NCBI GenBank assembly: GCA_024233005.1
Contig: JACKQE010000013.1
Span: 106,378 to 170,377, forward strand
DNA length: 64,000 bases
Source of the DNA: Akkermansiaceae bacterium
GTDB taxonomy: Bacteria; Verrucomicrobiota; Verrucomicrobiia; Verrucomicrobiales; DEV007
Direction of reading: 5' to 3'
The notes beneath the pieces were generated by a model that was not told the origin of the DNA, did not search any database, and worked only from the letters and a program-made list of their open reading frames with translations. Position 1 is the stretch's first letter. Each line of letters starts with the position of its first letter. The position numbers and the translations under genes are program-made. Positions 35,823 through 44,927 of this stretch are shown here, piece by piece.

Positions 35823-37349
35823 ATGAACTATTCCTTCCTCCCTGCCGCTCTGCTGCTGGCCATGCCTGACGCGGTTTCGGCTGCCGACTTGAAGCTCGCC
35901 ACAGTGTTCTCCGACCATATGGTGCTGCAGCGGGAAACTTCCGTTCCCGTCTGGGGATGGGCGGACCCGGACGAGTTGGTCACCGTGATCTTTGCCGGAC
36001 AGGAGAAAACCGCCAAGGCGGAAGCGGACGGGCTTTGGAAGGTGGCCCTGGATCCCCTCAAGACGAGCCAGGAACCGGGAACCCTGACCGTGAAATCATC
36101 CCGCCCGGACCGCACTGTGACTATCGGCGATGTCCTCGTGGGAGAGGTCTGGCTCGGCTCCGGGCAGTCCAACATGGCCATGGCCGTCTCCAGGGCCCTC
36201 AATCTGGAGAAGGAAAAAGCCTCCGCCAATCTCCCCCTGATCAGGATGTTCAAAGAAACGTCCGCGGCGGCGAAGACCCCCCAAGCGGACAGCAAGGGTC
36301 GCTGGGAGGTGTGCTCGCCAGCAACCGTGGGGACTTTCTCGGCCACGCTCTTTTTCTTCGGTCGTGAAGTGCAGAGGGAACTGGGGATTCCCGTGGGATT
36401 GATCAACTCTTCAGTCGGGGGCACTCCCATCGAGTCCTGGATCGCGGAAACCGCCCAGGCTTCTTCGCCCCCGCTTCAGGCGGCCCTCGCGGAAGCCGCG
36501 AAAGCCGATGCCGGCTTTGATGAAAACGCAGCCAAGGCCGCCCACGCCAAGGCCCTGGCCCGATGGCAGGTGGCGGCGGAGCAAGCCAAAGCCGCCGGAC
36601 AACCACCGCCCAGAAAGCCGGTCGATCCCTTGGAACAACGCCAGCGCAAAGGAAGCGCGGGCGGCCTCTTCAATGGCAAGATCGCCCCGCTGATTCCTTT
36701 CGCGATCCGGGGTGCGGTCTGGTATCAGGGTGAAGCCAACTCCAAGACTGGCAAAGGCATCCTCTACCAGCACCAGCTTCCCCTGCTGATTCGGGATTGG
36801 CGGGAACGGTGGGGCATGGAATTTCCCTTCGCCTGGGTCCAATTGCCCAACTTTGAACGCCCGGAAAGCGAGTGGATGGAGGTCCGTGAAGGCATGCTGA
36901 AAACGCTCAGCCTTCCCAAGACCGGAATGGCGATCACCCTCGACATCGGGGACCCCAAAGACATTCATCCGAAAAACAAACAGGAAGTCGGGCGAAGGCT
37001 TTCCCTTTGGGCCTTGGGAGAGGTCTACGAACAGAAAGTCGCCAGCACCAGCGGACCGCTTCCCACCGGACACACGGTCAAAGGGGCCAACATCGAGATC
37101 ACCTTCCGTCACACTGAGGGGGGATTGGTTGCCAAAGGAGGGGAACTTCGCGAATTTGTCATCTCCGGCACAGACGAGGTCTGGAAGCCGGCCGCAGCCA
37201 GGATCGAGGGAGAAAAAGTGATCGTCTCCAGCCCTGCGGTGCCCCAACCGGTTGCCGTTCGCTATGCCTGGAAACCGAATCCGGAAGCCTCGCTTTTTAA
37301 TGGCGCCGGATTGCCGGCCTCGCCCTTCCGCACCGATGGACAACAATGA
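35823..37349 (+). CDS. Exported sialate O-acetylesterase-family carbohydrate esterase
   Basis: 508 residues from the ATG at 35823 (MNYSFLPAALLLAMPDAVSA) with a signal peptide. The N-terminal jelly-roll-like part (KLATVFSDHMVLQRE) is typical of these esterases. The SGNH-type nucleophile S116 sits in LGSGQSNMAMA. Further conserved blocks are INSSVGGTPIESWI, FAIRGAVWYQGEAN and MAITLDIGDPKDIHPKNK, the last supplying Asp and His. Family members deacetylate sialic acid or other acetylated sugars; in this group O-acetylated plant or algal glycans are plausible substrates. A Lys/Ala-rich insert lies at 215-275. The next gene starts within its stop codon (ATGA). Confidence 0.9.
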   Translation: MNYSFLPAALLLAMPDAVSAADLKLATVFSDHMVLQRETSVPVWGWADPDELVTVIFAGQEKTAKAEADGLWKVALDPLKTSQEPGTLTVKSSRPDRTVTIGDVLVGEVWLGSGQSNMAMAVSRALNLEKEKASANLPLIRMFKETSAAAKTPQADSKGRWEVCSPATVGTFSATLFFFGREVQRELGIPVGLINSSVGGTPIESWIAETAQASSPPLQAALAEAAKADAGFDENAAKAAHAKALARWQVAAEQAKAAGQPPPRKPVDPLEQRQRKGSAGGLFNGKIAPLIPFAIRGAVWYQGEANSKTGKGILYQHQLPLLIRDWRERWGMEFPFAWVQLPNFERPESEWMEVREGMLKTLSLPKTGMAITLDIGDPKDIHPKNKQEVGRRLSLWALGEVYEQKVASTSGPLPTGHTVKGANIEITFRHTEGGLVAKGGELREFVISGTDEVWKPAAARIEGEKVIVSSPAVPQPVAVRYAWKPNPEASLFNGAGLPASPFRTDGQQ

Positions 37350-39358
37350 GAGCATTCTCAACCATGCCTGCAGGCCGGATGCGCGCTCTTCCAGTCATGA
37401 TTTTGGTGGCTTGGTTTTTCCATGCCGAGGCCAAGGCGGCGGAGCCCACCGGCGTGCGGAAGCCCAACATACTGCTGATCTTCACCGATGATCAGGGCTA
37501 CCATGATCTGGGGTGCTTTGGATCGACCACCATCCAAACGCCGCATCTCGACCGCATGGCGTCGCAAGGACTGCGGCTGACAAGTTTCTACGCGCAGCCC
37601 GTTTGCGGCGTGTCGCGGGCCGCCTTGATGACCGGCTCGTATCCCATCCGGGTGGCGGAACCGGGCAACCTGAAGCGGCTCCACACGGTGCCCCACCCCA
37701 AGGAAACGACCCTGGCGGAGGTGCTGCAGTCAGCCGGATATGCCACCGCTCTGATCGGCAAGTGGCATCTCTGCGCTCCCGGCACAGGTCCTGCGGGATT
37801 CGATCCGGCCACCATGCCCAATGCCCAGGGATTCGATTATTTTTATGGCACTCCCAAATTCAACGGAGCTACCGTAAGGGTGCAGGACAGTCCCATGCGG
37901 AGCCCCATCCTGCGGAATGATGAAATCGTGATCAAAGCAGTGCAGAACTGGGACTCCATCACCCAGGACTACACCGCGGAAACCCTGCGGTGGATCCGGG
38001 AACACCGGAAAGAGCCTTTTTTTCTCTGCCTCGCTCACAATCTTCCCCACATACCACTGGGGGCCTCTCCGGATTTCAAAGGCAAATCCGCCTATGGCCC
38101 TTACGGGGACGCCATCGAAGAGATCGACTGGTCCACCGGCCAAATTCTCGACACGCTTGAGGAACTCGGCTTGGCCGAAGACACCCTCGTCGTCTACACC
38201 TCGGACAACGGTCCCTGGATCGAAACCACGGCCGGAATGAAACCCGGTGGAAAACCATTCATCCCGCGCAACCACTCTGGCACCGCCGATCCGCTGCGTG
38301 GTTGGAAAATGTCGACCTGGGACGGAGGCTGCCGCGTTCCCTTCCTCGCCCGCTGGCCGGGAAAAATCAAGGCTGGCCGGGTCAGCGACGAGTTATTCAG
38401 CACCATGGACCTCCTGCCAACCTTTGCGGCGATCGCCTCAGCCCCGCTGCCGGAACACCTCACCCTGGATGGCCGCGATGGAAGGGCCTTTCTCACTGGT
38501 GAGTCAGAGCAGAGCCCACGCGAAGATTATCTTTATTACAGCGGTTGTCTGCTCACCGGAGTGCGCAGCGGTCCGTGGAAACTGGTCCTGCCACGTCCTG
38601 CCAACCCACCCGGCACCGGCTGGTGGGGCCGCATGATCGAAGCGGTGGGAGAGGTCCAGCTCTACCTCCTCGACACCGATCCGGGCGAAACCACCAATGT
38701 CGCGGCGGATCATCCCGACATTGTGGCCCGGTTGCAACAGCGTCTTGCGGCCGCCCGGGAGGAACTGGGAGACATCGACCGCACCGGAAAGGGCGCGCGC
38801 TTTTTCGAGGCCGGACCACGCCGGCTGGAAGCCGCGCCCCGGGAAGCAGCGACTCCTGGAAAAGGGTTCCCCCCCGTGGGAAACCTGCGCTTCACATTCG
38901 AGACGGGAGGCCTGGAAGGCTGGGAGGTGGTAGAAGGATCCTTCGCCCAACCCGTGACCGCCCTGCCCTCCCTTCCGCGATGGAAAGACCGCCCCTTCGC
39001 CCGGCAAGGCGGGCACCATCTCTCCACGGTGGCCCTCGCCGATGGACAGGGCGTTTCCGATCAGCAAGTGGGAGTGCTCCGTTCGCCCGCCTTTGTTTTG
39101 GAGGGCGATCAGGCGGCCTTTCTGGTTTCCGGTGGATTCGACGAGGAGGAACTCCATGTCGCCCTGGTGGATGCCACCTCCGGTGCCGTGCTGATCCGGG
39201 CCGGCGGCGGGGGCGATGCCCTGATGCGCCGGGTCCTCTGGGATGTTTCCTCTTGGAAAGGTCGTCTGGTGCGCTGGCAGATCCTGGATCACAAAACCTC
39301 GGGTTGGGGGCATCTCAATGTCGACGACTTTTCCCTCCAAGGAAGGCTGGCACCCTGA
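37346..39358 (+). CDS. Secreted sulfatase with C-terminal beta-sandwich domain
   Basis: 670 residues if the ATG at 37346 is used, which overlaps the previous stop (ATGA); M12 (37379) would give a more compact signal peptide. The N-terminal sulfatase domain has metal ligands D48/D49 in IFTDDQGYHDLG, the modification site C87-G-V-S-R91 (PVCGVSRAALMTGSYP) for formylglycine formation, GKWHL and VVYTSDNGPW. The third position of the C-x-P/A-x-R core is Val, which is unusual. Residues from about 515 onward form a separate beta-rich domain (FTFETGGLEGWEVVEGSFAQ), probably carbohydrate-binding. Predicted to remove sulfate esters from a glycan degraded by the surrounding esterases. Confidence 0.92.
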   Translation: MRAFSTMPAGRMRALPVMILVAWFFHAEAKAAEPTGVRKPNILLIFTDDQGYHDLGCFGSTTIQTPHLDRMASQGLRLTSFYAQPVCGVSRAALMTGSYPIRVAEPGNLKRLHTVPHPKETTLAEVLQSAGYATALIGKWHLCAPGTGPAGFDPATMPNAQGFDYFYGTPKFNGATVRVQDSPMRSPILRNDEIVIKAVQNWDSITQDYTAETLRWIREHRKEPFFLCLAHNLPHIPLGASPDFKGKSAYGPYGDAIEEIDWSTGQILDTLEELGLAEDTLVVYTSDNGPWIETTAGMKPGGKPFIPRNHSGTADPLRGWKMSTWDGGCRVPFLARWPGKIKAGRVSDELFSTMDLLPTFAAIASAPLPEHLTLDGRDGRAFLTGESEQSPREDYLYYSGCLLTGVRSGPWKLVLPRPANPPGTGWWGRMIEAVGEVQLYLLDTDPGETTNVAADHPDIVARLQQRLAAAREELGDIDRTGKGARFFEAGPRRLEAAPREAATPGKGFPPVGNLRFTFETGGLEGWEVVEGSFAQPVTALPSLPRWKDRPFARQGGHHLSTVALADGQGVSDQQVGVLRSPAFVLEGDQAAFLVSGGFDEEELHVALVDATSGAVLIRAGGGGDALMRRVLWDVSSWKGRLVRWQILDHKTSGWGHLNVDDFSLQGRLAP

Positions 39359-39431
39359 TTCGCCCCATGGGAACGTGCCCCTTGAGAGACTGCCTTTTTT
39401 TCAGGACTCCCTCCCTCCCTCCTACCCGACC

Positions 39432-40361
39432 ATGCGACTTCTTGCCATCCTCTGCAGCCTTCTCCCCTGGGCAACTCTCCCAGCCCAAACAGCCCCCGCA
39501 AAACCGGACCAGAAGGCGCCCCCCTTCCATTGGGTCTCCCCGCTCGCCAATGCGGAATGGGCCAAAAAAATCCTGCCCGCCACGGTGCGACATGCGACCT
39601 TCAAGAGTCCCTCGATGGGCATTGCAGTCGGCTATTACATCTACCTGCCGCCGGGATATGAATCCGGGCCGACACGCTACCCGGTGGTCTATCATCTGCA
39701 CGGGGGCCGCCCGGGAGCAGAAAGCAAAGGCGTGCGGCTCGCCAGCTATGTCGATGCGGCCATCCTGAAAGGCACCATCAAACCCACGATCTATGTGTTC
39801 CCCAACGGAGGTCCGGTAAGCTGGTACGACATGCCGGATCTGGAGAACGGCATGGGGGAAAGCGTTTTCGTCAAGGAACTGATCCCGCACATCGACGCCA
39901 CCTACCGGACCTGGGGAACCCGGGAGGGACGTGCCTTGGAAGGTTATTCGCAGGGAGGACGCGGCACCACCCGGATCATGTTCAAGCACCCGGAACTCTT
40001 TCTTTCCGTCGCCCCCGGCGGGTCGGGTTACGGTCCGGAAAAGACCATCCAGGAGAACGACGGCTATGAATCTCCACTGCTGCGTTTTCTGCCGGTCGGG
40101 TACAACGCCTGGGATATCGCCAAAGCCTATGCCGACAGAAAAGAGCGGCCCCCGCTCAACATTCTCATCTGGGACGGCACCAAATGCTTCAACTATGAGT
40201 TCAATCTGAAATACTCCGCCTACCTGAAAGAGCTTGGGATCGCCCACGAATTCCTCTCCATTCCCGATGTGCCCCACACCGCGACCGGCAGCTATGACGT
40301 CAAGGGAGACGAGATCATGGGACACCACCAAAAGACCTTCGACGCACACCGCCGTCCCTGA
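39432..40361 (+). CDS. Exported esterase D/feruloyl-esterase-like alpha/beta hydrolase
   Basis: 309 residues from the ATG at 39432 (MRLLAILCSLLPWATLPAQT) with a signal peptide. The alpha/beta-hydrolase core has YPVVYHLHGGRPG (oxyanion region), nucleophile elbow GYSQGG (LEGYSQGGRGTTR) and VPHTATGSYD with the likely catalytic His. It resembles the esterase D (CE1-like) family of acetylxylan, feruloyl and related carbohydrate esterases. It lies 73 bp after the sulfatase on the same strand, consistent with joint action on a decorated polysaccharide; the precise ester is unknown. Confidence 0.87.
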   Translation: MRLLAILCSLLPWATLPAQTAPAKPDQKAPPFHWVSPLANAEWAKKILPATVRHATFKSPSMGIAVGYYIYLPPGYESGPTRYPVVYHLHGGRPGAESKGVRLASYVDAAILKGTIKPTIYVFPNGGPVSWYDMPDLENGMGESVFVKELIPHIDATYRTWGTREGRALEGYSQGGRGTTRIMFKHPELFLSVAPGGSGYGPEKTIQENDGYESPLLRFLPVGYNAWDIAKAYADRKERPPLNILIWDGTKCFNYEFNLKYSAYLKELGIAHEFLSIPDVPHTATGSYDVKGDEIMGHHQKTFDAHRRP

Positions 40362-40424
40362 ACTGGCTCACGGCACGCGGAGCAAATGATCAGCAGGCTC
40401 TCCACCCAGCTAAGTCCCCACCTC

Positions 40425-41693
40425 ATGATTTCAAGAATCCTCCTCCTCTGTCTCCTGTCCGGCCCGGCCTTTGCGGCAGACCTTTCGGTGGCCTCCTATC
40501 CGTCGATCCAGGAAGCCTTGGATGCGAATCCCGGACGTCGGATCTTTGTTCCGGCTGGCGACTATCCGATCACCGCGAAAATCCGCCTCCGCGGCAAAGG
40601 CGGCGGTCTGTTTGGCCCGGGATGCATCATTCAGGAAAACCCCGACCAGCCCATCATTGAAATCGAGAATGCGGAAGGCGCCGAGGTCAGGGATCTGACT
40701 CTGAGGCGACCTGAGGGCAGGTGGGAGACGGACCGAGAAGGCATCATCGCCATCAACTGTCGTGACCTTGTCCTGGAGAACCTGCGCCTCCTCGACAATC
40801 GCTCCCGGTCCGGAGCCATTTGTCTCAGGGAAAACCGCGATGGCCGCATCAGTCACTGTCTGGTGCGCAACTACATGAAGGTGACCATCGATGACCGCAC
40901 GAAGAGCGCGGGTTACGGCTACGCATTCAACTGCACCGATGGCACCGGTATCAGCATCAGCTACAGCACCGGAACCCTGATCGAGGCCAACCGCATCGTC
41001 GAAGACAACCTCGTGCCCACTCCCGAGCTCAGAGAGAAACACCAGTTGGGGACTTTCGTGAAAAAGAACGCGGTCAAGGGGGACATCGTGAACCAGATCA
41101 CGTGGGACGCAGACTACGTGGACAATTGGCAGCAGGGCTCCGGAATCCTCGTCACGGCCCCCAAGGTCGGCGACCTGACGCGCCTCCTCGGCAACCACAT
41201 TGAAAATGCCGCCCAGGGCATCGACCTGCACTGCGATCATGTCATCGTGGCCAACAACGTCATTGTGAATTCCTTCATGGGCATGAAGGCCATGCACGGA
41301 TCGCGCAATGTGCTCATCACCGGCAACCAGTTCATCAAAAACAGCCTGTGGGCGATCGGGCTCATGCCCGGGGCGGCGGCGGACGCGAACAATTCCGATG
41401 GCGGTTCCATCATCGCCAACAACATCATCTCCGAATTCGGTCACGGTGACGCCCATTGGATCTGGGGAGACGAGCGCTCGCCGATCAAATTCGACATCGG
41501 GCAGCAACCCGACGATCCGCCCCTCAGCGATGTCGTCATCCAGGGGAATCTCATCCATTGCACCGGACCTCCGCGCTACCAATATGCCGTCATTCTTCCC
41601 GGCGGTCCGAATGCCCCCCGCGGACTGCACTTTTCCAACAATCTCTTCCATCCCGGCAGCAAGGGGGTGACCAACACCGAGCTCCCCCCGTGA
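40425..41693 (+). CDS. Exported right-handed parallel beta-helix protein
   Basis: 422 residues from the ATG at 40425 (MISRILLLCLLSGPAFAADL) with a signal peptide. Repeated beta-strand turns and Asn/Gly ladders are visible (IEIENAEGAEVRDLTLRRPE, NCRDLVLENLRLLDN, GNHIENAAQGIDLHCDHVIV, NNVIVNSFMGMKAMHGSRNV), typical of pectate-lyase-fold (right-handed beta-helix) proteins. No specific lyase active site can be named from the sequence. It may act as a polysaccharide lyase/hydrolase or epimerase-like component. The FAD oxidoreductase gene starts within its stop codon (GTGA). Confidence 0.82.
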   Translation: MISRILLLCLLSGPAFAADLSVASYPSIQEALDANPGRRIFVPAGDYPITAKIRLRGKGGGLFGPGCIIQENPDQPIIEIENAEGAEVRDLTLRRPEGRWETDREGIIAINCRDLVLENLRLLDNRSRSGAICLRENRDGRISHCLVRNYMKVTIDDRTKSAGYGYAFNCTDGTGISISYSTGTLIEANRIVEDNLVPTPELREKHQLGTFVKKNAVKGDIVNQITWDADYVDNWQQGSGILVTAPKVGDLTRLLGNHIENAAQGIDLHCDHVIVANNVIVNSFMGMKAMHGSRNVLITGNQFIKNSLWAIGLMPGAAADANNSDGGSIIANNIISEFGHGDAHWIWGDERSPIKFDIGQQPDDPPLSDVVIQGNLIHCTGPPRYQYAVILPGGPNAPRGLHFSNNLFHPGSKGVTNTELPP

Positions 41694-43828
41694 AAGTCTG
41701 GTTTCTGGTCTTCCTCGGCTGCACCGCGACAGCCGCCGCTGACACGGTCCGCACCGACCTCCTCATTGTGGGGGGAACCGAATCCGGATGGGCCGCCGCC
41801 ATCCAGGCGGCACGGATGGGTGTCAAGTCAATCACCATCGTCCACGACGGGGAATGGCTTGGCGGACAGTACACGGAACAGGGCTTGGCCTGTGTGGACG
41901 AGAACAAAGGCAACGGTCTGGTCGGCTGGGGACCGGACTGGCATCCCATGAAGCGGTCGTTCCACCGCTTTGGTCTGTTCAAGGAGCTGATGGACCGCAT
42001 CGAAGCATTCAACACCGCAAAGTATGGGAGCCCGATGCCCGGCAAACCGATGCATGGTCCAACGACATTCCGCCCGGCGGAAGCGGAAAGAATTTTCCGG
42101 GAGCTGCTCCAGCCCTGGATCGACAGGGGACAGGTCACGCTGAAGCTGAACCATATCCCGGTGACGGCCCTGATGTCCAGGGACAGCACGCAGGTCACCG
42201 GCATGACCTTCCGGTCGGGAGAGCGCAACCGGGAGGAAATCCGCATCGAGGCGGCAATCACCATCGACGCCTCGGATTGGGGCGACGCGGTGCGGCTTTC
42301 AGGAGCGGCCTTCGAGGTCGGACCGGATCCGCACTCCCGCTATGGGGAGACGAGTGCCCAGAAGGATGTCTCCGCCAATCCACGGAACGAGATGAACCCC
42401 ATCACGTGGACCATGATCGTCGAGCAGAGCGGCAGCGAAATTCCGATCCCGGCACCACCGCATTATGACGAGCGCCGCTATCTGAGCACCACGCCTTTTG
42501 GAAAGAAAGAAGCCGCTGCGTTGCAGTGGGACCATCCCACCAAGGGCACCGGCATCCCGCCGTGGCCTCCCGGGAACAGGACTGCGGCGCGGCAATCCTC
42601 GATCCTGACGATGCGACGCATCGTGGAAGGCAGCGCCAGCAAGGATGGCACCACCTCATCGCTGATCTGCTACTCCCACGGACAGGACTATCCCCTGGAA
42701 CGATTGCCGCGCCATGTGATCGATGCGCTGGAAGCGACCGAACCAGGGGCCGGAATGAAAAACCTCGCTCTGATGACCCGGGAGCAGCGCCAGATCGTGT
42801 TTGAAGACGCCAAGGCGCAATCCCTCGGACTGCTCCACCATTTACAGACCTTCGCGCACCAGCGGGCCCCGGACAAAGCCAACAGTCTGCGTTCTTATCA
42901 TCTCAGCACCGAATTCGGCACGGCGGACCATCTGCCCCCCAAGCCCTACATCCGGGAGAGCCTCCGTCTCAAGGCCCTCTACATGATGCGCGAGCAGGAC
43001 AGTCTGAACACCGACGGCAACCGCAAAAGTGACGCCGGAGAGGCTTTCGCCAGGAGGATGTATCCCGATGGGGTTTTCAGCTGGCAGTTCCATTATGACT
43101 TCCACGACACCGGTCGAACGTATTTGAAGAAGGAAGGCGACGCCGGTCCTTGGACCCACTATGAGAAGCCGGGACGAGGCGTGCACAACCTCAGTGACCG
43201 CAGTGTGTTTCCCCTCCGCAGTCTGATTCCAGCGACCATTGACGGACTGGTCGGCGCGCAGGGAAATGTCGGTTTCAGCAGCATCGTCAGCTCGGCGGTC
43301 AGACTCCACGACCACCGTGTCCACATCGGCCAGGCAGCGGGTGCCCTGGCGGCGGGGTGTCTCAAAAACCAGGTCCAGCCACGAGACCTGACCCGCGACC
43401 ATGGTCTTTTTGAGGAAGTCCGGCACGCCCTCTGCGGGGGAACGGAAGGAGTGCCGGTGCTGCTCTGGCCCTACCGTGATCTGCCCGCCGACCATCCCGC
43501 GTTTGTCGCCATCAATCGTCTCGCCGCACGCGGCCTCTTCCCGCAGTCCCGGAGGGAGGTGGATTTCCGGCCCGACGAGCCCGCCACCCTCGCGTGGCGC
43601 GCCTCCGTGATCAGCCTTTGTGATGCCTATGAGATGGCTTCCACGCTCCCGGATCCCCTCACCCGCGGCGAATTCGCCCGCGCACTGTGGCAGGCGATTG
43701 GTAGCCAGCCTCCTCCGGAGTGGCCGCATCGGCACCCGGATGATGCTGACGGTGATGGCATCCCCGACCTGGAAGATGCCCTGCCCTATTCCCCTGAAAA
43801 TGAAAGCTGGCCCCGTCAACCCAAGTAA
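41690..43828 (+). CDS. Exported FAD-dependent oxidoreductase with C-terminal calcium-binding repeat motif
   Basis: 712 residues, starting at a GTG (41690-41692) that overlaps the previous stop; the first residues MKVWFLVFLGCTATAAAD form a signal peptide. The dinucleotide-binding fold is at the N-terminus (LLIVGGTESGWAAAIQAARM), with a helical/beta FAD-oxidoreductase region after it (ARRMYPDGVFSWQFHYDF, RSLIPATIDGLVGAQGNVGF). The last about 25 residues (DDADGDGIPDLEDALPYSPE) match a thrombospondin type-3/dockerin-like calcium-binding Dx[DN]xDG element. The domain order suggests a secreted flavoenzyme with a surface or complex anchor. Substrate unknown; sugar or polysaccharide oxidation is a guess from context. 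Confidence 0.82.
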   Translation: MKVWFLVFLGCTATAAADTVRTDLLIVGGTESGWAAAIQAARMGVKSITIVHDGEWLGGQYTEQGLACVDENKGNGLVGWGPDWHPMKRSFHRFGLFKELMDRIEAFNTAKYGSPMPGKPMHGPTTFRPAEAERIFRELLQPWIDRGQVTLKLNHIPVTALMSRDSTQVTGMTFRSGERNREEIRIEAAITIDASDWGDAVRLSGAAFEVGPDPHSRYGETSAQKDVSANPRNEMNPITWTMIVEQSGSEIPIPAPPHYDERRYLSTTPFGKKEAAALQWDHPTKGTGIPPWPPGNRTAARQSSILTMRRIVEGSASKDGTTSSLICYSHGQDYPLERLPRHVIDALEATEPGAGMKNLALMTREQRQIVFEDAKAQSLGLLHHLQTFAHQRAPDKANSLRSYHLSTEFGTADHLPPKPYIRESLRLKALYMMREQDSLNTDGNRKSDAGEAFARRMYPDGVFSWQFHYDFHDTGRTYLKKEGDAGPWTHYEKPGRGVHNLSDRSVFPLRSLIPATIDGLVGAQGNVGFSSIVSSAVRLHDHRVHIGQAAGALAAGCLKNQVQPRDLTRDHGLFEEVRHALCGGTEGVPVLLWPYRDLPADHPAFVAINRLAARGLFPQSRREVDFRPDEPATLAWRASVISLCDAYEMASTLPDPLTRGEFARALWQAIGSQPPPEWPHRHPDDADGDGIPDLEDALPYSPENESWPRQPK

Positions 43829-43862
43829 CCCGTTCCCTCGGGCACCCCTCCTTTCCACCTGC

Positions 43863-44720
43863 ATGAAACTCCCGCCCATTGCCCTTGGTTGTCTCTTCCT
43901 GCTCTGTCACACCGGGGTCAGGGCGGCAGGGGAAACACCCCTTCCCCTCTGGCCGAGCGGCGCTCCCGGAGCCCTCGGCACTGCGCCCAAAGACATTCCA
44001 ACCTTGACGCCCTATTTGCCCGCAAAATCCTCGGGGGCGGCGGTTCTGCTGGTTCCTGGCGGAAGCTATTCCGGCATCTACGAAGGGCAGGCGGAACCTT
44101 TCGCCCTCTGGCTCAATGATCAGGGACTCACCGCATTCGTGCTTCGCTACCGCCTGGGAAGCGCGGGTTACCATTATCCTGTGCAATTGCAGGATGCGGT
44201 GGAAGCCATGCGCCGCATCCGGCGGAATGCCACGATGTGGAAAATCGATACCCAAAGGATCGGAGCGATGGGCTTCTCCGCCGGCGGCCATCTTGTGTCC
44301 ACCCTGATCAATCACCCGGAGGATGGGGAAATCGCCGGACAAGTGTCCACCGTGAGTGCCCGGCCAAATCTGGCCATTCTCTGCTATCCGGTGATCAGCA
44401 TGATCACGAAGCCGCACGAAACCTCCCGGCGGATGCTGCTTGGGGAACATCCGGGGGAGTCCCTCCTGCGCCACACTTCCAGTGAACTCCAGGTCGGTCC
44501 CGGTCTGCCTCCCTGCTTTCTCTGGCACACCACGGAGGACAAGTTGGTGCCCGTGGAACACGCACAACTCTTCGAGGCCGCTCTCGCCCGGAACGGCATT
44601 CCCCACGAGTTTCACCTCTATCAGCGCGGGGATCACGGCACCGGGCTGATCGGCACGGATCATCCCTGGTTCGCCGATCTTCTTTTCTGGCTCAAGGCGG
44701 AGCACTTTGTCCTTCCGTAG
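43863..44720 (+). CDS. Exported alpha/beta hydrolase (BD-FAE/acetylxylan-esterase-like)
   Basis: 285 residues from the ATG at 43863 (MKLPPIALGCLFLLCHTGVR) with a signal peptide. VLLVPGGSYSGIYEGQAEPF gives the HGG-like oxyanion loop, MGFSAGGHL the nucleophile elbow, and FHLYQRGDHGTGL the histidine region, with the acid in TTEDKLVPVEHAQ. It belongs to the alpha/beta-hydrolase-3-like group often found as acetyl or other carbohydrate esterases. 34 bp after the oxidoreductase, all plus strand; apparently one operon with the flanking carbohydrate esterases. Confidence 0.87.
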   Translation: MKLPPIALGCLFLLCHTGVRAAGETPLPLWPSGAPGALGTAPKDIPTLTPYLPAKSSGAAVLLVPGGSYSGIYEGQAEPFALWLNDQGLTAFVLRYRLGSAGYHYPVQLQDAVEAMRRIRRNATMWKIDTQRIGAMGFSAGGHLVSTLINHPEDGEIAGQVSTVSARPNLAILCYPVISMITKPHETSRRMLLGEHPGESLLRHTSSELQVGPGLPPCFLWHTTEDKLVPVEHAQLFEAALARNGIPHEFHLYQRGDHGTGLIGTDHPWFADLLFWLKAEHFVLP

Positions 44721-44732
44721 CCCGCCAACTTG

Positions 44733-44882
44733 TCAATTCCTGCTTTTTTCCGGTGTTTCCGGCACGCCCACATCCGGGTTCGCTGCTTCTTGATACTGCC
44801 GAACTGCGTAGGTTCCCCAGTCGTTGGATGTCTCCTCGAAGCCCCAAAGCATTGATTTGCCTTTGACGAAGGACGGCTTCCA
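44733..44882 (-). pseudogene. Short C-terminal remnant of an unidentified gene
   Basis: A minus-strand frame ends at a TGA (44735-44733) and reads WKPSFVKGKSMLWGFEETSN, then DWGTYAVRQYQEAANPDVG and VPETPEKSRN; an in-frame stop lies just upstream, so about 49 codons survive. The composition looks protein-coding rather than random, but there is no start and no intact partner. I do not recognise the family. It lies between two plus-strand genes, oriented against them, suggesting a deleted gene inside the locus. Confidence 0.4.
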
Positions 44883-44927
44883 CGGCACTCATACCGTCAC
44901 CCTCACCCCACCGCCCCTTCTCCAGCC

